In this document: piece by piece, positions 45,841-57,069 of the stretch
Numbering within the stretch: position 1 is the stretch's first letter
Layout: the number at the start of each line of letters is the position of its first letter
Assembly: GCF_963678635.1 (NCBI RefSeq)
Contig: NC_087066.1
Location: 26,999,453-27,063,452 of the forward strand
Origin: Symsagittifera roscoffensis
Lineage: Eukaryota; Xenacoelomorpha; Acoela; Convolutidae
DNA: 64,000 bases
Reading direction: 5' to 3'
The notes under the pieces: generated by a model
What the model was told of the DNA's origin: nothing
Databases searched by the model: none
The model's input: the letters and a program-made list of their open reading frames with translations, nothing else
Program-made: the position numbers and the translations under genes

Positions 45841-48800
45841 TGATCGCGCTTTTTCTGTTACCAGGTTCTCAGCGGGCACTCTGAGATGTTTAATTTTTGT
45901 CTTCACACTCCAAATTAACCGACTTGGCTGTAACAGCTAATTTTTCTTTGTTTTCTCTCTTTCAGAGCTATCATGGATGTCTCTTTCTCTTTTGGAAATT
46001 TCGAAGCCTCAGTTTTGTTATTTATTGTGAGATTTTTTTTGGTTTTAAACGGCTTGATGCTATACACGAATAGTGTTGACAACATCCACTAACATCAGCC
46101 CATTGGTTTCGCTTTCATCTCAAAAACTTCAAAACTGATCTTTAATATCAAAACGCAGTAAATTTTCTGGCCGTCACGAAATTATAAGGGTTCATCAAGT
46201 GAGGGTTCCATATATATCTAATTTTTGATTCTTTCGAACTACAATCCTCACTTGTTGAAAAAAAGTTCCAAGTTTAATTAGATATTGTCAGAATTGGGAT
46301 AAGAAAAGGTAAGGCTGCTACTTCTATTCAGTTTAAATGAGCAACAAACCAAAATTGGTGCACACAAAAACTGTCAATACGTCCCAGAAAAAAATGCACA
46401 GTCGTTTGGCTTAAAAAATATCCTACCAATTGGCTAATCTTGACGATCTAATCTTAAGAAAAGGAGCTGCTGATTGCTGGGTGCTCGATGGTTTGCTGAT
46501 TTGCAGTTCTGGTTGTTACTATGCGAAAACATAAGAGATGCACTTTTTTGAATGCTGCGTATCATAAAACTGAATTCAAAAATCATCAACAAGAAACTCA
46601 CTTCACATTTTAAAAATCGCGTCGAGCGCAAAAAATAACACCGATTGATGAGACAGTCTAGAGTTCAAAATAATTGTTCAGACCTATTGTCGTTTGTTTT
46701 TTGAAATAAAACAAAAGACCTACTGGCACCAATCATAATCGAGCATTACCATTTTCTACCATGGAATGCTATGTTATTGATTGAATTTTATGTAGAGGCA
46801 ACTGTATTTTGCTTTCACATGATTTCTCGTGTCTTGTTTTAGTTTCAGGCATCGGAAAAGACACTAGTAGTCGATGAAAAACAATCAGGACCATTTGAAA
46901 ATCTTTTCATTTGTAATATATTGTCCAAACCATAACTCTGAAGCTTTTTTTGACAAAAAACAAGCAAGGCCAGGGTAGTTTCCTTATGAGTTTCTGGGTC
47001 GAAACTTGGGCCTAGTAGTTTAATTCTTGCAGTCTAATGTTAATGCTCTCAAGCTATCCAACCTTTATCGAAAACGTGCCCAGCCAGCATTTGTGCAATG
47101 AGTTTTGTGGTCGGAACATTCTGTATACTTGCACAAGAGCCAGCTACGCCATTAGTCGCCCTTGAATTTGTTTGAGATATTTTGAGAGCGTTACATAAAT
47201 TCAACTAATTAGGCGACAATTGAGGAATTTCCTCTCATTTCATAGGCACAAGAGAAAATATCTATTTGATTTGATATCATTTTGATTGTGAAAAGTTGCT
47301 ATCAAATTTTTACTTCAGCCTAAAACTGTTAGCGAGAAGCTTTTAATTGGCAGATCTGGAGCTTTTTTGAGAAAACCACCTTAAAACTTGTCGCGGAGTT
47401 TCACCTGAGCTGAATTTTTTTTTCATAAAAAAATCACACAGTAACAGTGCCCTTTGTCAAATCATGAGACTAAAATCCTAGAATATTCGTTATTTTATAC
47501 CCATAACGTGTTGCGAGCCTGCCAACAGAAGGTAAGATTCTATACAAATATTAGATTTGTAAGTATGGTTATCGCCCTTAAATCGACAGTCGGCTTGATA
47601 GTCTTTGACCGTTTGAAAACTAACGTGGAATGTTTTGTATGGGACTGTTTTTTTTCGCTATCGTGACCTTTGGACTGCTTTGTATGGGACTGTTTTGTAT
47701 ATGCACCTTTGGAGTTGTAACGAATGTAACTAAATATAGCAATGAGAAAACAGTTTAAAAAACCTTTCAATACGACTGGTTACTTTTAGGAAGAACTCAG
47801 ATACCAAAAATGTTACTTTTAGGAAGAACTCAGATACTAATGACTCCTTTCTCATCTTAAGTTCACATGTAAAGGCAACATTTTCCTGTCAAGTTTCCTC
47901 GATTAGTTTTTATGCGCTGATACTGAAAATGAAGCTTTAAATATGTAGACAACTCGGTTGCAGTTTTCATGTAAAACCAGCACCTGAGCAAAATTAAGAA
48001 GATATTTCCTGCGAAATACCATTTTTTATCACTAAAAGCTGAGTTAATCCATCCTCCTAAAAGTGAGAAAAAGTGTCATCTCAAAATCATTTTTCCAGTA
48101 TTATACGAAAATTCATCTTCTTTTGCTTATAGTTATAAGTTTTAAGCTTAGAACTGTAAGTTTTACTTCACTTTTGTTATCTAAGCGGTATTAATTTTCG
48201 GTTGTTTTTGGCTCAATTTTGGTTGGTAGTTGGAATGATTTTGAAGTATATCAATTATCACACACGAACAAAGGGGTTTCCCTGCCCCCGATAAAAATCA
48301 ATGTTTAACTTGATTTTTTTCACACTTGACCAAAGTTATCAATTTTCATCAATGCATTTATGCGGCTAAAAAACGAGCAAAAAGTGGCGCAAATAAAAGT
48401 TCTTACTTTCAATTATTGATTCTGCTAACAATTTATCTCCACGAAATCAAAACAAAATATAACCATCTTTTGTTCTGCTTCTTTTCAATGACCCAAATTT
48501 CACTTCAAACTCACAGCCGAATTTCAGCTTTTCAAGCATTTTCCAATTTACTTTTCCATTAATCTTCCGGTTATTGAAAAGATGAATTATCGGGTAAATT
48601 TTCTCAAATATTTGCCCATCTTTAGAAGTTGTTGGCCAATTCTGTAGTTTTTTAATCAGAAATAATATACTTTTCTTAAACCCACTAGGACTTATACCCT
48701 TGGCTTCCTCTTCAAAATTAAATACGTCGAATTCACCTTGTAAAATTCATTAGCTAACCACCCTGAAAAGATTATTAGTTCCATTTGCGTATTGAGAAGT

Positions 48801-49221
48801 TATAAATTATATTCTCTAATTTACCCAAATGCACCATTTGTTCAGCGGGTCACTCTTGCTGGGATAACAAGACGGAAAATTTAATAATAATGTTATAAAA
48901 AAGATTATTTTCCTCCGTTTTATTTCACCCCGTCTTTTAAAAATGTCTGCGCATTCCAAGTTGAGCTATAACAAAGTAGTTGTAAATTAAAAACAAGCAG
49001 CATATGTTAATTAAAAATCGCACAGGTATATGTCTTTCAGTTCGCCAGAAGCTAAAAATTTATGGGTTATTTTTATCAAATATAACACTGTGATATACAC
49101 CTGCTAACTTCCGCGACCAAAAAGGTCCAAAACCATCAATCTCGATTTCATTTTAAGAGAATCCTCAACAAAATATATCAATCCGATAATACATCACGAA
49201 AGTGTTTCCTATGGTGCCGTA
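45841..49221. other. Intergenic, nothing recognised
   Basis: AT-rich, stop-dense. Small local duplications only: TGTATGGGACTGTTTT twice (47636-47698) and ACTTTTAGGAAGAACTCAGA twice (47783-47835). No gene or RNA identified. Confidence 0.45.
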
Positions 49222-49360
49222 ATGCATTTGAAAAGTGAAGGACGATGCATTGTTATTGTTTTGGCTACCCGAGTTTTGTTGTGTTTTATTAGTCTGCTAC
49301 TTTTATCCATTTGTCAGATTAACGCCACTTCGGGCAACTCTTACTCCACAAAAAGCATTG
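49222..49360 (+). CDS. Candidate first exon of a secreted protein (unconfirmed)
   Basis: Encodes a hydrophobic leader (CIVIVLATRVLLCFISLLLL) with a plausible signal-peptidase site after INATSG, then NSYSTKSI, and meets a good donor (GTATGT) at phase 1. No downstream exon could be matched and the family is unknown. It could equally be chance. Confidence 0.22.
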
Positions 49361-49989
49361 GTATGTCTAGCATCAATTACTTTTTTGAAGGTCGTCAGCT
49401 TTTATAAGGTATGGGATAGTGGAAGATTATTTTTTGTCAGGGTTAATTCAAAAAAATCAAATGAACACAGTCTAGCCGAATTTCTGATCTACTGAAAAAA
49501 AAAAGAAATAGACAAGATTGAAATGTAGAGCACAAAGTTTGAATTGAGATGCACTTAAAAGATCTTGTGAAGGTAAGGTGTGTTAACATCAAAGGTTACC
49601 ATGATATAATTTCTGAAAGTAATCTTTAAGACCTATCACATTAATCACCACAAATGTAGACGACCTTCTTTCAGAAGGGTGGCAGCTTGAAAAAAACGAC
49701 CCAAACTTGAATGGATTTTCTTTCGGATTATTTTTTTTCAAAAATACCCGATAGTTTTTTTTTGCTAATTTAAATGTAATTCTTGCAATACACTAATAGT
49801 CAAAAAGAAGTATCTGTGCCAAAAAAACTAAGTTTGAGGGGAAATTGTGCGCCGAAAAAACGCATTTTTCAGGTCAAATTTTTTTTTAAAAAAAGTGCCT
49901 AAAACGCGTTTTTTGGCCTGTTATTTAAAATACTTGCCGGCGGCGCAGAAAATGTTTTAAGATCATTTATCCACGAGGGATGGGACCAA
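49361..49989. other. Nothing recognised; degenerate transposon-like tail
   Basis: AT-rich. Around 49840-49950 a GCCGAAAAAACGC / GCGTTTTTTGGC phrase resembles sequence inside the hAT-type MITE at 38579, so a relic may be present. Confidence 0.35.
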
Positions 49990-50190
49990 CATACGAGCTG
50001 TACAGCTCCTCACGGCGAACCGCTGTTGTGCCCCTGCTTAAGAACTACATGCAATTTTTTTGGTTATTTTTCTGGGCTGGGTAATGTTGCCTCACCCTCA
50101 AGCAACGAGCACGGATCATGGTGGGCCTCGAACATCCGACCTTTCGATTGAGAGGCGGAGACGTAACAAATTTTCTGCACATGCCACTGG
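49990..50190 (-). repeat. Candidate tRNA-related SINE (minus strand)
   Basis: On the minus strand TGTTCGAGGCC (50124-50134) fits the Pol III B box at 10 of 11 positions, and TGGCATGTGC (about 50177-50186) is a possible A box ~45 nt upstream. The middle (CTCTCAATCGAAAGGTCGG) looks tRNA-like, but no cloverleaf or acceptor stem can be drawn, so it is not a tRNA gene. The adjacent segment 50099-50120 matches 5031-5052 at 20 of 22 positions. Confidence 0.45.
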
Positions 50191-53100
50191 TTCGAAATTA
50201 TAAATAAAAGCATAGTAAGACAGAATGGTTAATTCCGCCATCAAGTAATTTGAAAGAAAAGCCAAAAGATGGATTTCATAAAATGAGCTATATTTTTCTT
50301 TCATTTTATCTTTTTTAAATCATGATATGATAAATTTGTTTTCGAGAAGGAGAAAGACTTAGTTACTACAAAACTTATAGTCTTCCGCAGAGTAGCTGTA
50401 AGTTATAACGGTAACAAATTAACACTTGTTAAAAATATTTAAAAATTTAAATGAAAACATGAAACATCAGTGATCACATTTTCAGCAAAACTGAAAAATT
50501 GTGTCAGTTAGAAATTTAGTGTACGAAAAGATTTTTAGATTAGAAAAACTATTTTGTGAAACAGTTCCGGGAGATTACATAGCTTCTCAGCAATTGGCGT
50601 GGTTTAAGTTGCATAATTTAAATTAAAATCAAAAAAATTCAAATTTTGACTAAGAGTTTAGAAAAATTTGACGATATATTCTACAATCTTTTATTTCAGA
50701 ACCACATAAAACCCGTCATTTTTTCCAAAGTCTTAGTAAAGTTTCGACTTTTTATAAATTTCAATTAAAATTATGCAAGTTACGCACCTCAATTACTGAA
50801 AAGCTATATAATCCCCTGGAACTTTTTCACAAAACAGTTTCTCTAATCTAAATAACTCTTCATACACTAAATTTCTAATTGACACTTTGGTTTTTTCGGT
50901 TTTAATTAAAATTTGCGACCATCAAGTCTTTCGCAATTTTCACGTTTGTTAGACCAGACATGGGCACGGTTGATGTTTTATATTCGGATTTTTGAGAACA
51001 AAATTTGATGCCTGGTTGTTCGCGACAACACATTGTCTGAAAAAAATTGTCTTGACTTTCTCGATTAAGGCAGACATGGCGCAGCTTAGCTAATCTTTGA
51101 GACCGGAAACACTATTTTTAGACAGAAATTTTGATGTGCTTAAATAAAATAGGTGTTAGGACAACGCACCAAAAGCCCCCTTGGCAAAAATACCTTAAAA
51201 AAATCGTATCTACTAAAATCGCAAATTCCATAAGATCGCTTGTCAGTGGCAAAACTTGTCAGAAAAAGTTTTTGACCGAGTTTCAAATTGCGGCTTTGAA
51301 TGCTTTTTTCTACCGGACTCTATTTTTAGGGTAGGGGCTTGTCGGCCCTTTGATTATTGCATCAAGCAAAAATTTTAAAATTTTTTGATCAATAATGAAA
51401 AACTATTTCTTTTATCCAATGGAAAGACAATTGATTTGAAGTGAAACGGATATGAACCAACTTGGGTTGTCTGACAAAATCGGCTATTTTTTGGCGGATT
51501 TAGTTTTGATATTTGAAAAACTTTTTCAAGATCCTATGTAGTCAGAAGTTGAGTTTCAATTCCAGGCCAAGTGAGAAGCAAGATCATTTCTGATTTATCA
51601 TTTCAAAAATTTGCAGCAAATGTGATTTCCTTTTTCGGCAATTTTTTGTTTTTGTTTAGACATTGACAATGGGGAAGAACTTTGTATTCGGGTGGGTTTT
51701 AGTTTTGTTTCCACGTACCTCAAGTAATCATCGGACTGGGTTGAATGATATATCATATTAGGGCCTTTCAGTCGTAATTTGAACCACATTAACAAATACC
51801 CAAGTTTTTTCCTAGTGTCGAGAAAAATAAATTTAAAATTTTTGATTTTTTGTCTAATGTCGTGCGACGAAAGCCAGCGAACAGGCATATTTATGCTTAT
51901 TTTAAGCCGTTACATCTGCTTGTTTATTCCTAATTTTTTTACCCGAGTAAAATTAGTTTTTCGAGGTTTTGTAATGCCATTCATTGAGATAATCAAAAAA
52001 CCTCAAAACTTAAAAAAAATTGCAAAAAATTTTGAAAAAAAAACTTTTTAAAAAAAAATTTTTTTAAATATATTTCGATTTTCTAGTCAATTCCATCAAG
52101 AAAACATTGCTTTTTCTACTATGATTATCAAACATGCTAAGATTGTACTTCTACGTCAGATCCTTTTTTAGCACCACACATTAAAAAACTATGCTAATTT
52201 GAAAAACAAATTTTTTTCTTCTAATTTTGAAGACTATATGTGCTACTTGGACAGTACGGCTATCTTTGTTTTATTATGGTATTTGATGTGGTGGGCTATT
52301 TTAGAACAAGTTATCTCTTAGACTGATTTTTTATCGGTTGGGATCTTTTCCTTTGGGTTCTTGAGGTAAGGGTTCTTTTGTCATGTAATCCTAGTTCATA
52401 CAACTGTTTTCTTGCAGACTGAACTGTTTTTCGCAAGCTGAAAAAAAATGTTCAAGTAGCAAAAAGAGTCGTTTCAGATTTGCAGTAGGATTTGTTTATA
52501 AATATGAAGTTTTACTATTGTTCGCATTAACTCTTTATAACTTAGGAAATTTTCTCAATGGTTTTGGTTTCTTGGAATTTGGTTAGAGAGTTCCAGTTTC
52601 AAAGTCCTGTCGATTTTGCATGGCTGCGATAGTATCAAGTTTTCAAGGCCCTTGTTTTTTTTTCAAGACAACTTTTCAAAATGTTGCGAGCAATTTTCAA
52701 TACAATAGAATTGGTGGTGTTAAGTCTAGGTTTTTACTACCCACTTTGCTCTCTGGCGTTTGTATGTCCACACCTTCACGACTATGCATATTGGGCCAGG
52801 GTTTGACAACGGCGCAACTTTCAAAGTCTGGATACAAGTTGCGTAACTCAACCCGGGAAGGAAAACTGAATTTTGCCGGAATTTTTGGAACGCTATTAAT
52901 TGGCGTGCTCATTTCACGCAACCTGTCAGGCACGTTCAAAAAATATTAAAAAGTCGAAAAATTTATCAAGGATAAATATGCATATTTTTTTGGAGAAGAG
53001 CATTTTTGTTCGATGTTTTATATAAGAAAAATGGTCCAAAAATGTTTGCTCCAAAAATTACCTATCTAATTTCTTTCACAGAATGCATTTGATACGCTAT

Positions 53101-53654
53101 GCCTGTTTAGAAACGCTTTTTCTAGAAATATATCTTTGGGATTTTTAATTATTTCAATTTTTCATTTTCATTATGATTTGATTTATAAATAATACTAAAA
53201 CCAGTTGTAATCGCAATCAATTCACTATCAAGTTGGATCTGAATCGCATAAACGCTCTCGTAAGTTCCCAGACATGGTAAAATAATATTGGCCTGGTTAT
53301 TCCATGAGTCAATCTATTGCCTGAATCCCAATAATCGCCCAAACTTGAAGCGTAATCTCCGTCCAACGGGCAATCTGAAAATCGAGTTTTCTTTTTCCTT
53401 CGCCTCGTCAGATCACTGTTTACATTATTTTCTAGTTTTTGAAAATTTTAGGTTTTCGATCCAAAATATCAGTTGTGAATACTTTTTCAAGCACAATTCA
53501 GAAGGGCTCTAGGAAAAACCAAAATTTCAATTTAGTCGACCAAAGTCTCGTAAGTTTCCTTGATCCGCCCTTGATTTCCTTGAAATAAAAAATTGTCTAT
53601 ACGAAAACGCATAAAAAACCTTGTTTTGTGAGTTTGAGTCAACGTTTCTAAGGC
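50191..53654. other. Intergenic, nothing firmly recognised
   Basis: AT-rich with homopolymer runs. 52620-52949 is more GC-balanced and open on both strands, but neither translation resembles a family I know. Confidence 0.4.
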
Positions 53655-54066
53655 GAGGTTAAGGAAATGGACCCTGACCTTTTTGTTTCTTCATCTCGTA
53701 TGCGCAATGAGACCCAATGTAGGTGTCCTTTCCCTCTATTTCGTCCTCGTGCCCTCTGATGCATCTTCCAATTATTCTAAGCAAACATTGCCAGCCGGTG
53801 GAGGCATTTTTGAACCCATCGCCTCCCCTTCTAACACAGTCCATCACCTGCAAAGAGTGCCATTATATCACTCAAATCCCATTCTGTTTGAAAGTTTTGT
53901 TATATTTATGCAATCCGGTGCCACACTCGGTATATTTTGTACCGGTTTGGATTCTACAGACTTTGTCTCTTTTTCGCGCAAAACTCATCTTCGCACTCTT
54001 TTTTACGCAAGACTGAATTTCTGATAAAATCTTTGAATTGGATTCGAAGGACAAATGCTTAAGCAC
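53655..54066 (-). pseudogene. Possible relic of a piggyBac-like transposase C-terminus
   Basis: Less AT-rich than its surroundings. A minus-strand frame (54066-53872) reads RKRDKVCRIQTGTKYTECGT followed by GLHKYNKTF, reminiscent of the Cys-rich C-terminal finger of piggyBac-type transposases (Cys, T-K-Y, C-x-x-GLH, F). Several expected Cys are missing and the frame stops. Weak. Confidence 0.2.
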
Positions 54067-54518
54067 TAGGCAAACTTGTTAACCAACATGTAATCATTTG
54101 TCGCTGGATTCCAGAACAATAAATATATATATTTTTAAATTCCTGTGTAGCCAACATTTGTCATTGAACTTAATTTAGCCACTAAAACCACCAGCAAAGG
54201 ACAAAGATATGTCTCTGTAACTCAGAAGCGAGCAAGAAAAACTCAGTGATCTGTTATAACAACGAGTCTGACGTCGTAATGAGGCATCTAATTTTGAAAG
54301 ATCTTTACTTTCTTTAAGAATCTCAAAAACATTACAACCGTCTGTACAGCTGAACTGTTGATGCTTATTTTATTATCATGTTAAGCACTTAATATTGATG
54401 TGGTTTTTGTGCTAGTAGTAATATAAGTAATAATCAACTCCACATATTTTTGATAAAAAAAGAAAAAATTCAGAAAAAAACAACTTGAGCTACTATTTTT
54501 TGTGACAATTTTTTGATA

Positions 54519-55553
54519 TTCTTTTTTAAATTGAAAAACATTCCCTCGCCAACCTCGTAGGTTATTTTATTATTTAATAGCTTATATATCAACAACTATG
54601 TTCTACGAAATAAAAAACGTAACAATGAAATTTTGATATTCAAAGCAGCTCTTGGCTAAATTTGAGTCAGCTCAGTTTTCCTCGACACAAAAAAATTTGA
54701 TTCTCAACACTGAAAAAAATATACTTTCAATATTTCAAAATTTTTTGTAATAGCAAACCTGCCCCATTCGCCCTTTCATTAACGTACGTAAAATAGCTAA
54801 AAAAAACCGACCTTATGTCATATTTTTCTAACTTTAGATTGAAATTTTCAAAAGAGTGGGGTCTTTTCTAGACAATTTCTGCTCTTTCTTCCTGATCACT
54901 GACCATCTTTCAAACAGTTGACCGCTTTTTTATGCTTTGGGTGGTTTTCTTTATTTTCAAGTTTATATTTTTTGAAGTTTTTGAAGCGATGCGTTTTTGA
55001 TATTTTTACGCAATCTGAGAATATTTTAGTTTGGCTTATTTGGAATTAGTAATGCGAGTTATGTTGGATTCTGATACCAAGCAGAAACTGGACTGTAAAT
55101 CATTCCAAAATAAAATGAGGGCAGCAGTTTGATCTTATTAAAACTCTAAAAGACGCTAAGGTCAAAAACACTAGACTTGATGCAAAGGACGAATCAATCC
55201 CCTCCCCGCCTCATATGGCTTCCTTCTCTAGAAAAGAAATGCCATCCCTATGAAGAACAAAATAAATGGTCAAGTATATGGTCTAACAAGTGGTTCAATG
55301 AGGTTGATTTTGAGACCAAATATGTTTTTCATGGCCTAATTAGTCTGCATGTCAGTTTTCATGACAATCTGACAATGTGTACTGTAATTTTAATTTTAAG
55401 AATTTGCAAGTGGGAGGCGGAAAGAAAAAGAGCCTTCATCAGTTAAGTACACAGGTTCCTAATCTAGTAATGAACAAACGAAATTGCTTACCATTTCAAT
55501 GGGCAGGGGATGAGAGATTACCGCATCAAGCGCTTATGATTTTTAATCGATTA
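54519..55553 (+). repeat. 1.31-kb tandem duplication, copy 1
   Basis: Runs from TTCTTTTTTAAATTGAAAAA to TTTTTAATCGATT and recurs about 1,311 bp downstream with a few per cent divergence. The right part is essentially identical, including an 89-codon open frame at 55177-55446. That frame has no recognisable domain and its identity follows from DNA identity, so it is not called as a gene. Confidence 0.9.
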
Positions 55554-55809
55554 AATTAAGTTTGCGAGACAAAATTGATCCATTAGATAATGTTGACCTT
55601 TTTTTCCACCTTTTTTTAGGACGACCGAGTTGATTTTCCGATGATCCTAGAACACTACAAAAACCATATTTTCAGGGAAAAAACAGTTTTACGCCGCAGA
55701 CCTATTTTTGGAAAAACAGGTCAGAAATTCCATTCAAAACAAGTAATTATTCTATCTTATTATATTCTTGATAAACTATCACTGTAAAACACTTAGAATT
55801 ATCACTTAG

Positions 55810-55836
55810 AAAGAATTGTGTAAAACACAATTCTTT
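55810..55836. repeat. 12-bp perfect hairpin at the duplication junction
   Basis: AAAGAATTGTGT-AAA-ACACAATTCTTT. The right arm overlaps the first bases of duplication copy 2, which suggests the stem marked a breakpoint. Confidence 0.85.
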
Positions 55837-56863
55837 TTTAAATTGAAAAACATTCATTCGCCAACCTCGTAGGTTATTTTAATATTTAATAGCTTATTTA
55901 TCATCAACTATGTTCTACGAAATAAAAAACGTAACAATGAAATTTTGATATTCAAAGCAGCTCTTGGCTAAATTTGAGTCAGCTCAGTTTTTCTCGACAC
56001 AAAAAAATTTGATTCTCCAAACTGAAAAAAATTTACATTCAATATTTCAAGATTTTTTGTAATATCAAACCTGCCCCATTCGCCCTTTCTTTAACGTACG
56101 TAAAATAGCTCAAAAAACCGACCCTATGTTATATTTTCCTAACTTTAGATCAAAATTTTCAAAAGAGTGGGGTCTTTTCTAGACAATTTCTGCTCTTTCT
56201 TCCACATCAATGACCATCTTTCAAACAGTTGACCGCTTTTTTATGCTTTGGGTGGTTTTCTTTATTTTCAAGTTTATATTTTATGAAGTTTTTGAAGCGA
56301 TGCGTTTTTGATATTTTTACGCAATCTGAGAATATTGTAGTTTGGCCTATTTGGAATTAGTAATGCGAGTTATGTTGGATTCTGATACCAAGCAGAAACT
56401 GGACTGTAAATCATTCCAAAATAAAATGAGGGCAGCAGTTTGATCTTATTAAAACTCTAAAAGACGCTAAGGTCAAAAACACTAGACTTGATGCAAAGGA
56501 CGAATCAATCCCCTCCCCGCCTCATATGGCTTCCTTCTCTAGAAAAGAAATGCCATCCCTATGAAGAACAAAATAAATGGTCAAGTATATGGTCTAACAA
56601 GTGGTTCAATGAGGTTGATTTTGAGACCAAATATGTTTTTCATGGCCTAATTAGTCTGCATGTCAGTTTTCATGACAATCTGACAATGTGTACTGTAATT
56701 TTAATTTTAAGAATTTGCAAGTGGGAGGCGGAAAGAAAAAGAGCCTTCATCAGTTAAGTACACAGGTTCCTAATCTAGTAATGAACAAACGAAATTGCTT
56801 ACCATTTCAATGGGCAGGGGATGAGAGATTACCGCATCAAGCGCTTATGATTTTTAATCGATT
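55831..56863 (+). repeat. 1.31-kb tandem duplication, copy 2, ending at the assembly gap
   Basis: Same content as 54519-55553. It ends at TTTTTAATCGATT directly against the N run, the same place where copy 1 continues into AAATTAAG. Confidence 0.9.
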
Positions 56864-57063
56864 NNNNNNNNNNNNNNNNNNNNNNNNNNNNNNNNNNNNN
56901 NNNNNNNNNNNNNNNNNNNNNNNNNNNNNNNNNNNNNNNNNNNNNNNNNNNNNNNNNNNNNNNNNNNNNNNNNNNNNNNNNNNNNNNNNNNNNNNNNNNN
57001 NNNNNNNNNNNNNNNNNNNNNNNNNNNNNNNNNNNNNNNNNNNNNNNNNNNNNNNNNNNNNNN
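56864..57063. other. Assembly gap (200 N)
   Basis: Placeholder gap. Frames spanning it are artefacts; more copies of the 1.31-kb unit could be hidden here. Confidence 0.98.
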
Positions 57064-57069
57064 TCTTAA

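Noticed and set aside
50100-50190. A genuine tRNA gene
   Set aside because: B-box-like and A-box-like sequences are present, but no acceptor stem or full cloverleaf can be drawn, so it is treated as a SINE-type remnant.
51779-52051. 90-codon plus-strand frame
   Set aside because: Phe/Ile/Lys-rich translation of an AT-rich tract ending in A/T homopolymers; no domain.
52620-52949. 109-codon plus-strand frame and overlapping 80-codon minus-strand frame
   Set aside because: Slightly more balanced composition, but neither strand gives a known domain or supported splice sites; left as unexplained sequence.
55177-56757. Identical 89-codon frames 1,311 bp apart, which could suggest a duplicated gene
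   Set aside because: Identity follows from the DNA duplication and shows no synonymous bias; no domain or start context supports coding.
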